In this document: positions 1 through 12,032 of the stretch, in pieces | Position numbering within the stretch: position 1 is the first letter of the stretch | Layout: the number at the start of each line of letters is the position of its first letter | Origin: Limanda limanda | Lineage: Eukaryota; Chordata; Actinopteri; Pleuronectiformes; Pleuronectidae | Direction: 5' to 3' | NCBI RefSeq assembly: GCF_963576545.1 | Contig: NC_083646.1 | Span: forward strand, 10,312,991 to 10,376,990 | Length of the DNA stretch: 64,000 bases | Position numbers and translations under genes: made by a program | The notes under the pieces: model-generated | Database searches by the model: none | The model's input: only the letters and a program-made list of their open reading frames with translations | Told to the model about the DNA's origin: nothing

Positions 1-829
1 GACATGAGGTGGGAACTGGTTTAGCAGAACAGGGTGAACAGTGGAGTGCTGCCTTCAATTGGTTTAATTTCCCATCAGATGAGGGCCATAGTGAGAGGAG
101 GCACCGTGTTGTCTCTTTGTACTTAAATGAATTCTTCCACCGAGCTCGAGGTTCCCGCTCAGTCTGTCGGGAGCCAATTACAACCCAACTCAGAGTTGAG
201 CTGCCTAACACACGATTGTTATAAGAGGAAACAGTCCTTTTGGATTTAAAACACCAATAAAATCATTGCAGTCTTTCATGCGGTTTACCAGCCACATTAG
301 CCACATTGCTATAAAGACCGGGCATCTGTGCAAAACATGCAATTCAGTCATTGTGCGAGATTTGCCTTGAGATTTCTATTCTTCTCCACCTGTTTAGAGT
401 CTTTTCAGAAAAGTCAACGACCTGAAACCCACACAGAATGGCATAAAGCACCGACTCCCACCAAAACAAAGAGCCAGATAGAGCACAGCAGACCGAGGTC
501 AATGATCATCCAGACTATACAAACCAGCGTTCCCACCGGCGACACCAAATCCTGCTCCTCTGTGTGTGTGTACGCTTGCACACAGGGAGACATCCATGTG
601 TTTTCAATAACCAAACAGAAATAGCACAAAATCTCTCAAGACTTTTGGAGATTATTCTTAAAATTCTCTTAAGACCAAGAAAACCATCTAGAATGGCGCC
701 TCCCCCAAGGTCCAACAGACCCTCACCTGATTCCTCACACAGATAATAGTCCCCCTAAATATTTCCCCTTTTTTTTTAAATCGAGATATGTGAATTATTC
801 CCCGGGAAACATCCTATCTCCGATGTCAA

Positions 830-1030
830 TGACAGTGATATAAAAATCCTGGCTCTGCCCCCTGATCCTGAGTTCTTCCCCTGATCTGTAACGCAACTTT
901 CCACAAAGTTTCATGGTAATCCTTCCAGTAGTTTTTTCCCCACAACCTTGCATATGAACAAACCAACAAACAAACAGACAGGGGGGAAATCATAACTCTC
1001 TTGGTGGAGTTAACAACAGTGATTCCATCA
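830..1030. repeat. Degenerate interspersed repeat
   Basis: The stretch contains phrases such as 'aaagtttcatggtaatcctt' and 'ccagtagtttttt', then runs of 'aacaaa' and 'cttggtggagttaac' near its end. I recognise this arrangement as a dispersed non-coding repeat frequent in fish genomes. The family name is not asserted, and the boundaries are approximate. Confidence 0.5.
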
Positions 1031-2567
1031 AAGTTGTCACACCAATCCTCTCTCCCTACTTCTCCACAAATCATATATGGTGCAATTAAAGGCACTTTCT
1101 TCTAACCGTGCTTTGGCAAAGGCAAATCAATTTTGCTTAAAACAATTCCCCTGGTGGGTGCATTTAAATTTATACTCACATCATTTGTTTATGCAAGTGT
1201 TTCAAATATTCCGCCTCCTCTGGAACTGCTGGACTGTGCTGCTGATAAAAAGCAGCTACGTCGGGCCAACGGCTCTCGTGGGATGCTCTGGGAGAATTAG
1301 CAGCCAGATGCCCATTAGGCCGGGCTCCAGCCGACCTGCGCTCGCCGTGAGGGACTGTAGACCAACACTCAGCGCTCCTTCTCACTTCCAGCCTGTGCTA
1401 CAGAATGAAGAGGGAGGAGGGGCGAAGAGAGGATAAAGTGGCCTTTTACAGCCTCTCTATCTTTTGGCAAATAGCACATGGAGCCACACCAACCCCCCCC
1501 CCACCTCCTCCCGAAGGTCTAACAATGCTACACCTCCTCGGGACTGCCTGCTCAGTCCCCCCACCCCGCCCTCCGGATAACAAACTACCCACATCTGATG
1601 GGACAAGTGACTGCCCGGTGCACTGCACACCTACTGAAGCCCATTGTTGATTCCTCCATCAGGCCACCAGGTCTTACTCCTCGCTGCATGCACAAACACA
1701 CAGGAACAAGATGGCAACACAAACGAACACAGTCACACCCCGATGTTCACCTCTCTCATTCCATCATACACAAGTAAAGAGGCAACCAGCTGGAATGTTC
1801 ACGTTGAGCACAACTTTTCCATTGGTTTCTGCAGTAATCATCTATAGCACTACACGAGTCCCTCTCACCTCCCTGGTCTTCACACGAAATGTAAACATCC
1901 TGTTCAAAGTCCAAACCTTCAGGCGGCTAAACCACAAGAGTCTGACATGTTCTCTCCTCCAGTGCCAGGCTCAGCTTGGTTCTCGGTGATTGATTCTCTC
2001 CACAAAAGGAGCAAACGCCTCATGTACAAGGCCAGAGGTGAAGGAAACCAGAGTTGGAGGTCCCACTGGAAGTCACCTGTGGTGCTGGGAGAGGTCGAAG
2101 GGGTTAATGGCTGGTGCGATGGCCACGGACCACCTGGATGTGAGGAGCTCAACCTACACATTAGACAGTTTTACTGAGGCACACATCGGGGCTGCTGCCT
2201 GCTGTGGTTTGAAAGCTCCACATGCAGAGAGGAATTACTCTTGTTGAACTTGTGAGGTTTGGTGAATGAGGTGCGACGTGGGGCTGGTGCAGAATGCGTT
2301 TAACAGCCTGTGAGGGAGGGAAATGACTGGTGACGACCAGGAACAGTGTGAGGGAGTGTGGGGAAAGATCTGCAAATGATGGAAGAAATAAAAAGTCCAT
2401 GGAGGTGGATATAAACATTGTGGCAGCATTAGTCATTGCCCCCATCGGGGTTCAGAATAATGTTTTCTCTGCTGCCAAGGACCCACATTTAGAGAGATGC
2501 TGGACTGCACGGTTTGCAACAGGACGCGATCAACTATGATGTACACTGTCAGAGTATTTCAGCCACG

Positions 2568-2587
2568 CAGACACACACACACACACA

Positions 2588-2621
<34 letters not shown>

Positions 2622-2622
2622 A
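2568..2622. repeat. (AC)n microsatellite
   Basis: Simple AC dinucleotide array with one 'at' interruption. Further short AC runs continue to about 2760. Confidence 0.9.
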
Positions 2623-2878
2623 CGTTACACCTCATCTGCTCCAACCAACAGCCCGTGGCCACCGTCCTGAGCTGCCTCACACCGAGACTTATTGACGCCA
2701 AACCACAAGGAGAGACACACACACACTCACACTCACACACAAACTAACACACACACACAGACAGCGGGAAATACTCTATCCGCTGCAATATTATCATCAT
2801 TATAAGCCAGGTTTTAATGCGTAAAGTGCGCGTAAAGTGCGCGTAAAGCAGGGTCTGGAGGAGTTGGTCGGTGCTCAC

Positions 2879-3250
2879 CTAAAGTACCCGGAGAAGAGCT
2901 CTCTGACAGCGGGCAGACTCCTCCGTGGAGCTGCCTCTCGGCCCGGAACCAGTGGATAATCCAACCCGAGCTCCGGAGCAGCTGCGGGCGACTTGTGTCA
3001 GAACTCAGGGAAACAACCGGGACTCTCCGGAGCCTTTCTCCCGGTGGAGCACGGACACGGACCCGTCACGTCACGTGTTCCTCTCGGGAAACAACTTCAC
3101 GACAAAGAGAGAAATAAAGTAAAAAGTCAAAGCGGCGGTGCGGTCTCCGGTGTGTCCCTCCGCTTGTGACCGCTCGCTGAGCCCGATCCCCGGCTGTGTG
3201 TGGCTCCTTCCCTCGGTCCAGGGGCTCCGCGGCTCCAGGCGCCACCAGGT
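2879..3250 (-). other. Untranslated first exon of a gene running off the left edge
   Basis: On the minus strand the sequence 'ctttaggtgagcacc' gives a strong donor (AG|GTGAGC), with the exon ending at 2879. Upstream of it on that strand the DNA is GC- and CpG-rich for about 370 bp, unlike the AT-rich DNA further left. A promoter-like block follows at 3250-3365. No long convincing reading frame crosses the exon, so I read it as 5' UTR with the start codon in a later exon outside the window. The gene's identity cannot be read from this sequence. The 5' limit is approximate. Confidence 0.5.
3066..3077. promoter_or_regulatory. CRE/E-box-like site (TCACGTCACGTG)
   Basis: Overlapping TGACGTGA-like and palindromic CACGTG motifs lie inside the GC-rich first-exon region. 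CACGTG is the classic E-box of USF/MYC-type factors and TGACG the CREB/ATF core. Function is inferred from motif and position only. Confidence 0.4.
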
Positions 3251-3365
3251 GCTCATTTACATAACGACACCGGCTTGGACCAATCACAGCCCAGAGCAAG
3301 GTGTCTGAGGGAATCTCTCTACAGGGCCTCCGTCCAATCAGCGCCTGGTGTGGGCGGGATCTGTG
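3250..3365 (-). promoter_or_regulatory. TATA-less promoter with two CCAAT boxes and a GC box
   Basis: Two CCAAT pentamers ('gaccaatcac' near 3279 and 'gtccaatcag' near 3333) lie about 55 bp apart, and 'gtgggcggg' follows near 3350. This is a typical CpG-type vertebrate promoter. The adjacent minus-strand donor at 2879 implies transcription to the left. Confidence 0.55.
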
Positions 3366-3394
3366 ACCCTAACAATGCTGTAGAATGAGATACA

Positions 3395-4090
3395 GTGTGA
3401 AGGGGAGAGGGGGGGGGGGGGAGGAGGAGAGAGGGAGAGAGAGGGGAGAGAGAGGGGGGAGAGAGGAGGAGAGAGAGAGAGAGAGGGAGGGAGAGAGGAG
3501 GAGAGAGGGAGAGAGAGAGGGAGAGGGAGGGAGAGAGAGAGGGAAGGTAAAGGAGATAGGGAGGGAGAGAGAGGGAGAGGGGGGAGAGAGGAGGAGAGAG
3601 GGGAGAGAGGGAGAGAGGGAGAGAGGGGAGAGAGAGGGGAGAGAAGAGGAGAGAGGGAGAGGGAGAGAGAGAAGGAAGGTAGAGGAGAGAGGGAGGGAGA
3701 GAGAGAGAGGGAAGGTAGAGGAGAGAGAGAAGAGGGGGAGAGAGAGAGAGAGAGGGAAGGAGAGAGGGAGGGAGAGAGAGAGAGGGAGAGAAATAGAGAG
3801 AGAGAGGGAAGAGAGAAGCGGGAGAGGGAGAGGAGAGAGAGGGAGAGTAAGAGAGAGAGGGAGAGAGAGAGAGGGAGAGAGAGGGTAGGAGAGAGAGAGA
3901 GGGAAGGAGAGAGAGAAGAAGGGGAGAGAGAGAGAGAGGGAAAGAGAGAGGGAGCGAGAGAGAGAGAGGGAGAGAGAGGGTAGGAGAGAGAGAGAGGGAA
4001 AGAGAGAGCTAGAGAGAGAGAGGGAGAGAGGGAAGAGAGAAGCGGGAGAGGGAGAGGAGAGAGAGAAAGAGAGAGAGATAGAGAGGGGGG
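3395..4090. repeat. Polypurine (GA)n-rich array, about 0.7 kb
   Basis: Almost uninterrupted purine on the plus strand, built of gaga/ggga runs. Within it a longer unit recurs: 'gggaaggtagaggagagag' (near 3675 and 3710) and 'gaagcgggagagggagagg' (near 3817 and 4040). The reverse complements of these units occur in the large CT tract at 40016-41190. Open frames across it are low-complexity artefacts. A purine mirror tract of this length could form H-DNA, which is an inference. Confidence 0.9.
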
Positions 4091-4227
4091 GAGAGGGTTT
4101 GTTTCTTTGTTACAGAGATTTGCAGAATATGACATCTGATCCAGCAGCTCACAGTGTGGTGGTTTCACCTTGTTAACCCTTTGCATGTTAGAAAAACTGT
4201 CACCAGGAAGTTTCAACCATGTTTTAA

Positions 4228-4555
4228 AGGTTCAGTGTGTAAATGATCTACTGGCATAAATGTAATATAACATAACCCTGGTGATATTTTAACAAATTGT
4301 TGTTTAATCATACTATATGTATGTAGTACATCGATTCATACTTTGTATTTACATCAGGAGCGGATCCTCTCTACAGAGGCTGACATGTCTTTTTTTACAG
4401 TAGCCCAACCTGGACAAACAAAACATTTTGTGAGTTTATATGGAAACTGAAGGCTCCCACAGGTTGTCTCTCATGTTTGGAAGGGGAGGGTGAGGTGGGG
4501 GGTCTTCAGCTGAAACATCACCAGTAGACGTCACTAAATTCTTCACACAGAACCT
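4228..4555. mobile_element. TTAA-flanked MITE, copy 1
   Basis: The element starts AGGTTCAGTGTGTA and ends CACACAGAACCT, with TTAA on both outer sides (4224-4227 and 4556-4559). Its interior is the reverse complement of copy 2 at 10342-10619; shared landmarks are the 'ctctacagagg' region and 'ccacaggttgtctctcatgtttggaa'-like sequence. A TTAA target site is the hallmark of piggyBac-type transposition. There is no transposase frame, so it is non-autonomous. Confidence 0.75.
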
Positions 4556-4559
4556 TTAA

Positions 4560-6830
4560 ATATAATATAAACTTGTAAACTCCTTGAATTATCTCATTGG
4601 CCTCTCAGCACCTGGAGTGAAGCATTCAACACAGGCCCACAGCAGCCTGCCTTGAAAGGAACTTTATTACAGAGCCATGCTGGTGTAACTGTATACCATT
4701 ACTGGCCCTGGGCTATAATGAGTCAGATTGAAGGCTTCGCAGTAAAACACTGCAACAGGGCCGGGACCTGGAGAGTTGTTGATATGACACCCAGAGGCAA
4801 TGCTGGAGTGAGATAGGAATTCATGTTTTTTAAAAGAGCCACATGTGCGTGTGTTTGAACCGAGAGTGGGACGAGTCAGACGGAGACCGACAGAGGAGGA
4901 AATGTTTAGCAGCGATTACAGTGTTCCTGTCTGTGTGAATGAGAGTGAGGGAGACTTTAGCTGGAGCTCCATCACCAGCCGGGGACAATAAAGGTCACTT
5001 AGCACATTCTGACCCCACCCTGGATAAACACGGAAGAGAAGACACACTCTGCTGCGCTCACTTCTGGTGTGTGTCTGTGTGCGTAGCTGTATTTGTGTTT
5101 GTAATTGTGTATGCCAATAATGACATGGAGATACAACATTTTCCATATTTGATGATATAGATAATTATCAGGATAAATGTCTCGTTTTTATTTCTTTTCA
5201 GGTTAAAGACTGGTTTTTGCTCCTGAGTGAAGGTTGTTGGTTTAAACTTTTCTGACAAACGCTTAATAAACAATAAAACATTCCACAAATCTGAGGTCGA
5301 TCATTTATATGTTATTCCTCCTCACTGTGTTTACACAAGGCATTCAAATTATATTGGTATATATTGAATGCATCAAAAAGCACATGAGCGATTACGATGA
5401 CATTTTTGAAGGGGTGGGGCATGACCCAAGAAAAAAGCTGTTATATTTTGACCCTCTCTGCTCGGCTCACTTCTTGTGTGTGTCTGTGTACGTGACTGTA
5501 TTTGTGTTTGTAATTGTGTATGACAAAAATGACATTGAGATACAACATTTTCCATATTTTATGATATAGATAATTATCATGATAAATGTCTCATTTTTAT
5601 TTCTTTTCAGGTTAAAGACTGGTTTTTGCTCCTGAGTGAAGGTTGTGGGGTTTAAACTCTTCTGAAAAACACTCAATAAACAGCAAAAAAATTCACAAAT
5701 CTGAGGTCGATCATTCATATGTCATTCCTCATAATGCATTTTAATTATATTGGTATATATTTAATGCATCAAAAAGCATGTGAACGATTACAATGACATT
5801 TTTGGAGGGGTGGGGCATGATCCAAGAAAGAAGCTGTTATATTTTGGTGTGGATCCGAATCAGGCGACAGATCCAGGATCTACAGGATGTGGTGTTTTGA
5901 AACATTTTCGTCGATTTCTCTAAGTTCAGGGATCTTGCTGAAAAGAATCAGGCATATTTAGAAGATTGATATTTATGAGTGTTGCAATCTGGTGCAGATC
6001 GACACAAATAACCACGAAATAGTACATTTGAATGTGTGTTCCTCAGGGGACAGTTGGGCCTTGGTGCAGGCATGAGCCATTCCAGTGGATATTGTTTTAT
6101 TGCCCTCTCCTGCGTTAAGGTCACAGCTCCCTGCACACTCCCCCGTCCTCACCCCTGTGTGTTTATAAAGACTCAAGTTGGATTTTCTTCGGGCCTGGAC
6201 TAGTTTTCTCTGCATATCATTAACATCCTATCACCACTTTTCAATTTCAGAGCTAAAACAAACCCTCCTCTCCCCTCTCCTCTGTGTTTAATGGTTAAAC
6301 TTCACTGCGTCAACAGTTTTCTCTGTGTTTCATTTAATCAAGATTAATGAATGTTTTACTTTTCTCGAAGTGTCTGTTTCATACAAGTATTGTTTTGCTC
6401 TCAACTCCCTTGTTTTCCTGTAATGCTAAATACGTTTTAAAATGACTGGGATGGAGGTAAGCTCGAGTTGAAAGGGTAATGATCAAACCACTGTTGATAT
6501 TTGAGAGTTATTATCTGTGACATTCACCAGCAGAATGTAAACCGGTTCCCAGAAACGATCCTGCTGATAAACACAGTGTTTCTGGGTCCTTGGTCTCTCT
6601 CACTCTCGAGAGCTTTTCACTTCTCTTTTCAGCCCGTTCTGTCGGGCACATAGTCCAGCTGGCTGTGCTTTGTTCGTCGTCTGGGCAACAGCAAATCCCC
6701 TGGCAGAAATTATGACCTTATTCACCATTATTCCCTTTCTTCCTCGCACCTCCGCTTCTCTATTCTCTTTTTTGTCACTCACTTTCACTTCTCATTAGTC
6801 TTTTTTAATTGTTTCACCTTCCATTTTAAA
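4560..6830. other. Intergenic; no gene seen
   Basis: Apart from the tandem duplication at 5047-5846 and a related interspersed repeat continuing to about 6010 ('ggtgtggatccgaatcaggc', 'ggtgcagatc'), the stretch holds no recognisable coding or RNA gene. All open frames are short and without family resemblance. Confidence 0.6.
5047..5846. repeat. Two-copy direct tandem duplication, unit about 400 bp
   Basis: Copy 1 (5047-5450) and copy 2 (5456-5846) match along their whole length, for example 'gagatacaacattttccata', 'gataattatca', 'ttcttttcaggttaaagact' and 'ggggtggggcatga'. They differ by scattered substitutions and small indels, so the duplication is fairly recent but not fresh. Nothing in it looks coding. 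Confidence 0.85.
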
Positions 6831-6908
6831 AACAACATATGCTCAGTTCCTCTGTAAAGTTTTGGTTTGTTGTCACCAAACACACATCCCCCCCCTCTCA
6901 TTTTCTAC

Positions 6909-6947
<39 letters not shown>

Positions 6948-7387
6948 ATTCTGCTTTGGGAGAAAGCCGGCGAAGCATAAAAAGCAGGTCTGATCCTGTG
7001 AGGAATTCACTTGGTGAGAGAAACAAACAGAGCGAGCCGGAAAGTTGTATCGCTTATGAGTCAGCAAGGACAGGAGAGCACTTGATGCGACTTGTGAGGA
7101 AAGATAAAGAAAGGGAGAGGAGAACGAGTTTGCTGAGACATCAATCATGTGCCCAGACAAACTGTGTTAAAAGTTCAAATAAAAAACTTTTACTTTTTTA
7201 AAAGGGTGATTGCATTCAGCAGAAAATTGGCATTTTCCTGCCATAATTCTATTCAGGAGGGATGACAGATGATCTATGGCCTGTCGTTCTGAGGGTACAG
7301 CTTGAATTTATCACCTAAGACAAAAAACACAAACATCGGAATTAGAAATAGGAGAGTTTGACTCAAAGGCCTTTCAGGGGACAGCTC

Positions 7388-7505
<118 letters not shown>

Positions 7506-8279
7506 TCTCGGGCACCCTGTCCACCCCCTGTCGAGGTCTGACAGCTGTGCAGGGCTGCAGGATTCAGACAACACAGATCAGTTGCAGAATGCGAAGCTTG
7601 CAGTATGTTGGGAACCAGCGTAAAACCGCATACCAAGCATTCTCCCCCCTGAAACATCTCTGCCAGTGTCCTTTTCACCGGGAATCTCTCAAAACCAATA
7701 AATGCCTCAGATTTGCGATGGTCAGTGAAAAACCTCCAGAGAGCTGCTCGGCTCCATTTACCATAAAAACACTCCCTTTCTCAGCAAGCATGTGTGACCT
7801 CAAGTCCGTGTTTGGTTTAAACATACATGTATGCATGTGTGAGTGTGTCTGCGTAAATGTACAACCCCTCATGCCCCCCCCCAACCCACCCCTATAATGT
7901 CTGTTTACTGTGGACTTGTCTGGGCTCCGTCAATATCAGTGTCACAGGCCCCGGGGGCAGGTTGTATTTGATTGGCCCCCGGTGAGGATCTGGGAGCGGT
8001 GGAGGTGTCAGGGGTCGCAGGGGTCAGCATCTGCTCCAGGGGGAGTTTCCTTGGCGGGTGGGTCGCGGTGGGCATCACAGCCCTGGAGCTCTACTTTTAG
8101 CAGTCGGCTGAGGAAACACTTGTGTCAGCTCCTCTCACTTTTAGTCTATATTCCCCGTTGTCTTTCTATTTTTAAGTCGGAGATTGTTCTATTTTCTTCA
8201 CGAGTGAAAGAGCCTCAAAGCGTGTTGGAGGCTGTGTGAGGCTGCACGTCGACACAGGACCGCTTTAACACGTTACCCC

Positions 8280-8540
8280 TCATATCACTCAGAATCAGAA
8301 TCAGAATTCTTTTATTTTCCATGTATATTTGCACATACAGGAAATTGCCTTGGTGTCATTGAAGAAACAACAATATATAACAAAATAGAATAAAATAGAA
8401 TAAAAATATATACAGTAACAGAGTTATGGACACGTGCAGTGCTAAGGTGCAGAGGTTGGTGATAGGGACAATAATATATAAATTATAAATGATGTGCAAG
8501 GGGGTGGGGGGGGGCAGAGTCAGTGTGATGCATAGCACTT
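8280..8540. repeat. Interspersed retroposon-like fragment
   Basis: It begins with repeated 'cagaat' and 'tcttttattt', then 'gcacatacaggaaattgcct' and A-rich sequence with 'aatatataacaaaatagaat'. This pattern is familiar as a dispersed fish repeat tail. The same style of A/T-rich tail occurs at 30310-30640. Boundaries and family are uncertain. Confidence 0.5.
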
Positions 8541-9135
8541 ACCACATGAAAATGTATTTGTCTTCGTTTGCAGGTATTTGGTCAACACATAGCGCTAATT
8601 AAAATGTTTGACCTGCGGATGACTCTAGGGGAAGATAGGGAAAAAGGTATTTCCGACCAGTAAATTTTCATTTTGAAACTAAAGATATTCCTCACTTATA
8701 CAGGAGAGCACTTTCACACAGATGAATTTCGCGGCCTCACTCCATCCTGCTGCTTCTCTCACAGATTCAGTATCTGCTGCATGAATCCTATCCTCTCTGG
8801 AGGCGTCCTGGTGACCCTGCAGCTGGATGTGTGTGTGTGTGTGTGTGTGTGTGTGAAGTGAGATGAGCTCAGTGTTGTCAGGGGAATGTGGGGGAGATAT
8901 GGGGTGGGGTGGGAGGGGTGGGGGGGTGGGAGGCTGTGGGTGAGTTGGGATTGTCCAGATGACCCCTCGCACAGTCAGAGGAGTCTCTGGAGATCCTCTC
9001 AGCTGTAGCGGCGCACACTTGTGCCACCTCCTCCTCGTGGCTGGAGGGGGGAGGCAGGAGGGTGAGGGGGGGAGGCAGACTCTTTTTGGGTGTCGGGTTT
9101 CTCCCCCTCCACCCCAGAAATCCCCTGCTATTCAT

Positions 9136-9175
<40 letters not shown>

Positions 9176-10026
9176 CTAACAGTGTGGAGGACTGCTGCCC
9201 GTGCTATGGTATTCAGGAGGCTCCCAACTGTCGCCCTCTGTTCAAACTGTCACTGCGGCCGCTCCAGGATTTTACTTCCCCTTTTCCTCCCCCCCACCCC
9301 CATTTCCCTCCCTCCCTTTCTCACCTGTCTGAACCACAGCCGCTGAATGAATGGCCTTCTCTTCCTCTCCCATCTCTCTGCTCTGCTAACATTAGCGCCC
9401 GCTGTGGGAATCATTCAGCACAGCCGCGATCGGATGTGCTCTGATCTTCTTTGTTTGTCCCTCATCCTACTGTCTTCACCAATTACATGTTTAGTCTTCC
9501 CACAGCCCTGCTCTCTTTGGCTCAGACGGTTTCCACTTGGCTGAACACTGTCTCTCCCAGCCACGACATGTTCCCAGGGTCTTTGTCTAACAAACATATA
9601 ATCATAGCTATCCTTTAATTGATTTTTTTTAATATCCAAATTGGCCAAAGCTCCAGGGAGAGATAAAAACTGAGCTGAGTTATTTGAGCAATTTTGAAAT
9701 GCCCTGCCCAGAGTTTATCGTCATGGTAACTCAAGTCTGATCGTCTCCCCATCTCCAACCCCTGGATGTCGAACTATGCCTCCCTTCTTTTAAACTTTCA
9801 CGCAGGCTGTTGCTGGCTCTTTCCAGTGAGAGTGAATGTTGTGGCAGATTTGAAGGTGCCGAGGACAGGGGGGGTGGGTGGGGTGAGGGGGGTGAGGGGG
9901 GTGAGGGGGGGGGGGGGGTGAGGAATCAGAAGGGTGCAAATGAGTGCCATTGCAAAGCAGTGAGAGGTGGCGCTAAAAATACCTATTGACACATGGGCTC
10001 CAACTCACAAACAGGGTCAGACACAA

Positions 10027-10027
<1 letters not shown>

Positions 10028-10058
<31 letters not shown>

Positions 10059-10061
10059 ACA

Positions 10062-10132
<71 letters not shown>
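10028..10132. repeat. (AC)n microsatellite
   Basis: AC array with a few interruptions (agac, aaac). Confidence 0.9.
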
Positions 10133-10135
<3 letters not shown>

Positions 10136-10312
10136 AACACACACAAGCCAATGACCAGTTAGGTCTCATTCATGCACAAGCAGGCAGACACACACATACA
10201 CACTAACAATCATGTCTCCCTGACTAAAGAGGACATTATATTGATTTACATTGACTAACATTGATTTCCTGGAGACCTACTCCAACCTTAACCATAGTTA
10301 GTACTTGCGAAA

Positions 10313-10336
10313 CCTAACCCTAACCCTAACCCTAAC
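10313..10336. repeat. Short (CCTAAC)4 telomere-like repeat
   Basis: Four tandem CCTAAC units lie immediately left of the TTAA of MITE copy 2. They sit inside a larger low-complexity repeat ('ttgatttcctggagacctac ... aacctaaccc'), so they reflect an interspersed repeat rather than a chromosome end. Confidence 0.7.
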
Positions 10337-10341
10337 CTTAA

Positions 10342-10619
10342 AGGTTCAGTGTGTACGGTTTAGTGGTGAAGTATCATGTTCCAAACATGAAAGAGAACCT
10401 GTGGTAGCCTTCAGTTGTCCTAAAAACTCAAAAGGTGTTTAGTTTGTCCATTCTGGGCGACTGTAAAAACATGGCGGCCTCTGTAGAGAGGACCCACTTC
10501 CTATACAAATAAAATGTGTACAAATTAGATGAAAGACACTAGAGAAAACAACGGTAGGATTATTTTATATTCAATTTTTGCCAAAAAATCCCTTTCTCCT
10601 AAAACGACACACTGGACCT
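10342..10619. mobile_element. TTAA-flanked MITE, copy 2
   Basis: It starts AGGTTCAGTGTGTA and ends CACACTGGACCT, with TTAA on both sides (10338-10341 and 10620-10623). Its interior is in the opposite orientation to copy 1 at 4228-4555. The flanks rejoin cleanly as 'cctaacc-TTAA-aacttgtctt', which supports a TTAA target duplication. It is non-autonomous and carries no reading frame of note. Confidence 0.75.
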
Positions 10620-10683
10620 TTAAAACTTGTCTTCAACTTGTAAAGTAATGATTTACATTATAGGGACTAGTAACACACTCAAA

Positions 10684-10722
<39 letters not shown>

Positions 10723-10739
10723 ACACAGTCTAAATACAT

Positions 10740-11985
10740 AAAGCCACACCTATTGACAGTATAAATGAGCTATAAAACACTGAACCCCTCTGAGTTTGTG
10801 CTGGCTGTGCTTTGTGTTTCACAGAGCTCCGTCTCACACAGCGAGCCGATCCTTTCCACACTCAAACTCAAGTCCACTGAACAAACAAACCCAGCTGCCG
10901 TATTGTGAGTCTCTGCAGGAGGAATATGGGAAAAGCGTCTCTGTCCACATCGTGTTGAATGCTCACTGTGGCAAATATTGTTTCTGAGTTCCCCCCACGC
11001 TGACGTGCCGCTGGGACAGTTTGCCAAGTGCTGAGCGCCAAAAGAAAAGAGTCTGTTGTTTCTTCATTGTGCTCGGTTTGTGGTAATATGGGTGTGGTGC
11101 CATCACCTGGATGAGCTCTTTATCTCTCTTAACTGTACATGTCTGCACTGACTAAGAGAGATTTAACCTGAAGGGAGCTTAAATCTGTGCCAAATTGTTA
11201 TAAATATTTTGATTCTAAAAGCTAAGCAAGATTGCACAAAAACACCTTTATGGATTTCCCTGAAACTTGATGGAAAGATGTGCTATGGGCCAAGAAAGAA
11301 CTGGAACAGGATTTTGTTTTTCTTTCTTAACATTGCAAGATGGGCACAAGGGGACTGTTGGAGCTTGGCGGAGGTATACGCTCCACTGAGTGCCAATCTG
11401 GATTAATATCAGTGGACCAAGCACTTGCCCTACTTAAATAAAAGTACAAATACTAGAATCTAAAACACTCAAATTACATGTAAAATACCTACATTTAGAG
11501 GCCTATTCATAAGGATATATAAAAGTACTCTATTCTGCAGGAAAAAACACACTGTGACAAATACTGTTTATTAATTCTTACTGGTGGATAAACAGTTATG
11601 TAGTTTAATTGGTTCCTTACCAGGCGGCCGCTCCTCTGAAGGGTCACATGATGAACCTGATGGGTCGTGAGATGATTAATGAGCCAAAGTTTAGGAATGT
11701 CTGTTCGGTGGAATCACTAACAGCATGTGACTAGAGGCCTCGACCACAACACCACAAACTGTATCTTCTTCAAGGCTGAATCCTCATCTGAAATGTAGCA
11801 ACTGTCAAAACGTTATGTGCTCTGTTACTTTCCTCCACTGTCAGTTATATGTTTGTGGAAAAACAACCCAGAGAAGAAGCTGAGGAGGACATCCAGCCTC
11901 GGTCACCCCCCACAGCGCTACTGGAGCATCAGGACGTGAACCGGTAGGGGGGAGGTTGGGGGATGACAACTGCCTGAGCTGTAAA

Positions 11986-12032
<47 letters not shown>

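Larger units (their letters stand above)
1..2878. other. Probable intron 1 of a minus-strand gene; no coding exon seen
   Basis: I see no conserved coding frame here on either strand. The open frames are short and show no family resemblance. The stretch lies downstream of a minus-strand splice donor at 2878-2877, so it is probably part of a first intron continuing past the left edge. It contains a degenerate interspersed repeat at about 830-1030, a C-rich patch near 1490-1570 and a CA repeat at 2568-2622. That it is intronic is inferred from the donor only. Confidence 0.5.

Noticed and set aside
3338..4216. A 292-aa Ser/Leu/Pro open frame on the minus strand
   Set aside because: Low-complexity artefact of the purine tract; no conserved domain.
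10313..10336. Telomere-like CCTAAC units as a sign of a chromosome end or fusion
   Set aside because: Only four units, embedded in an ordinary dispersed repeat.
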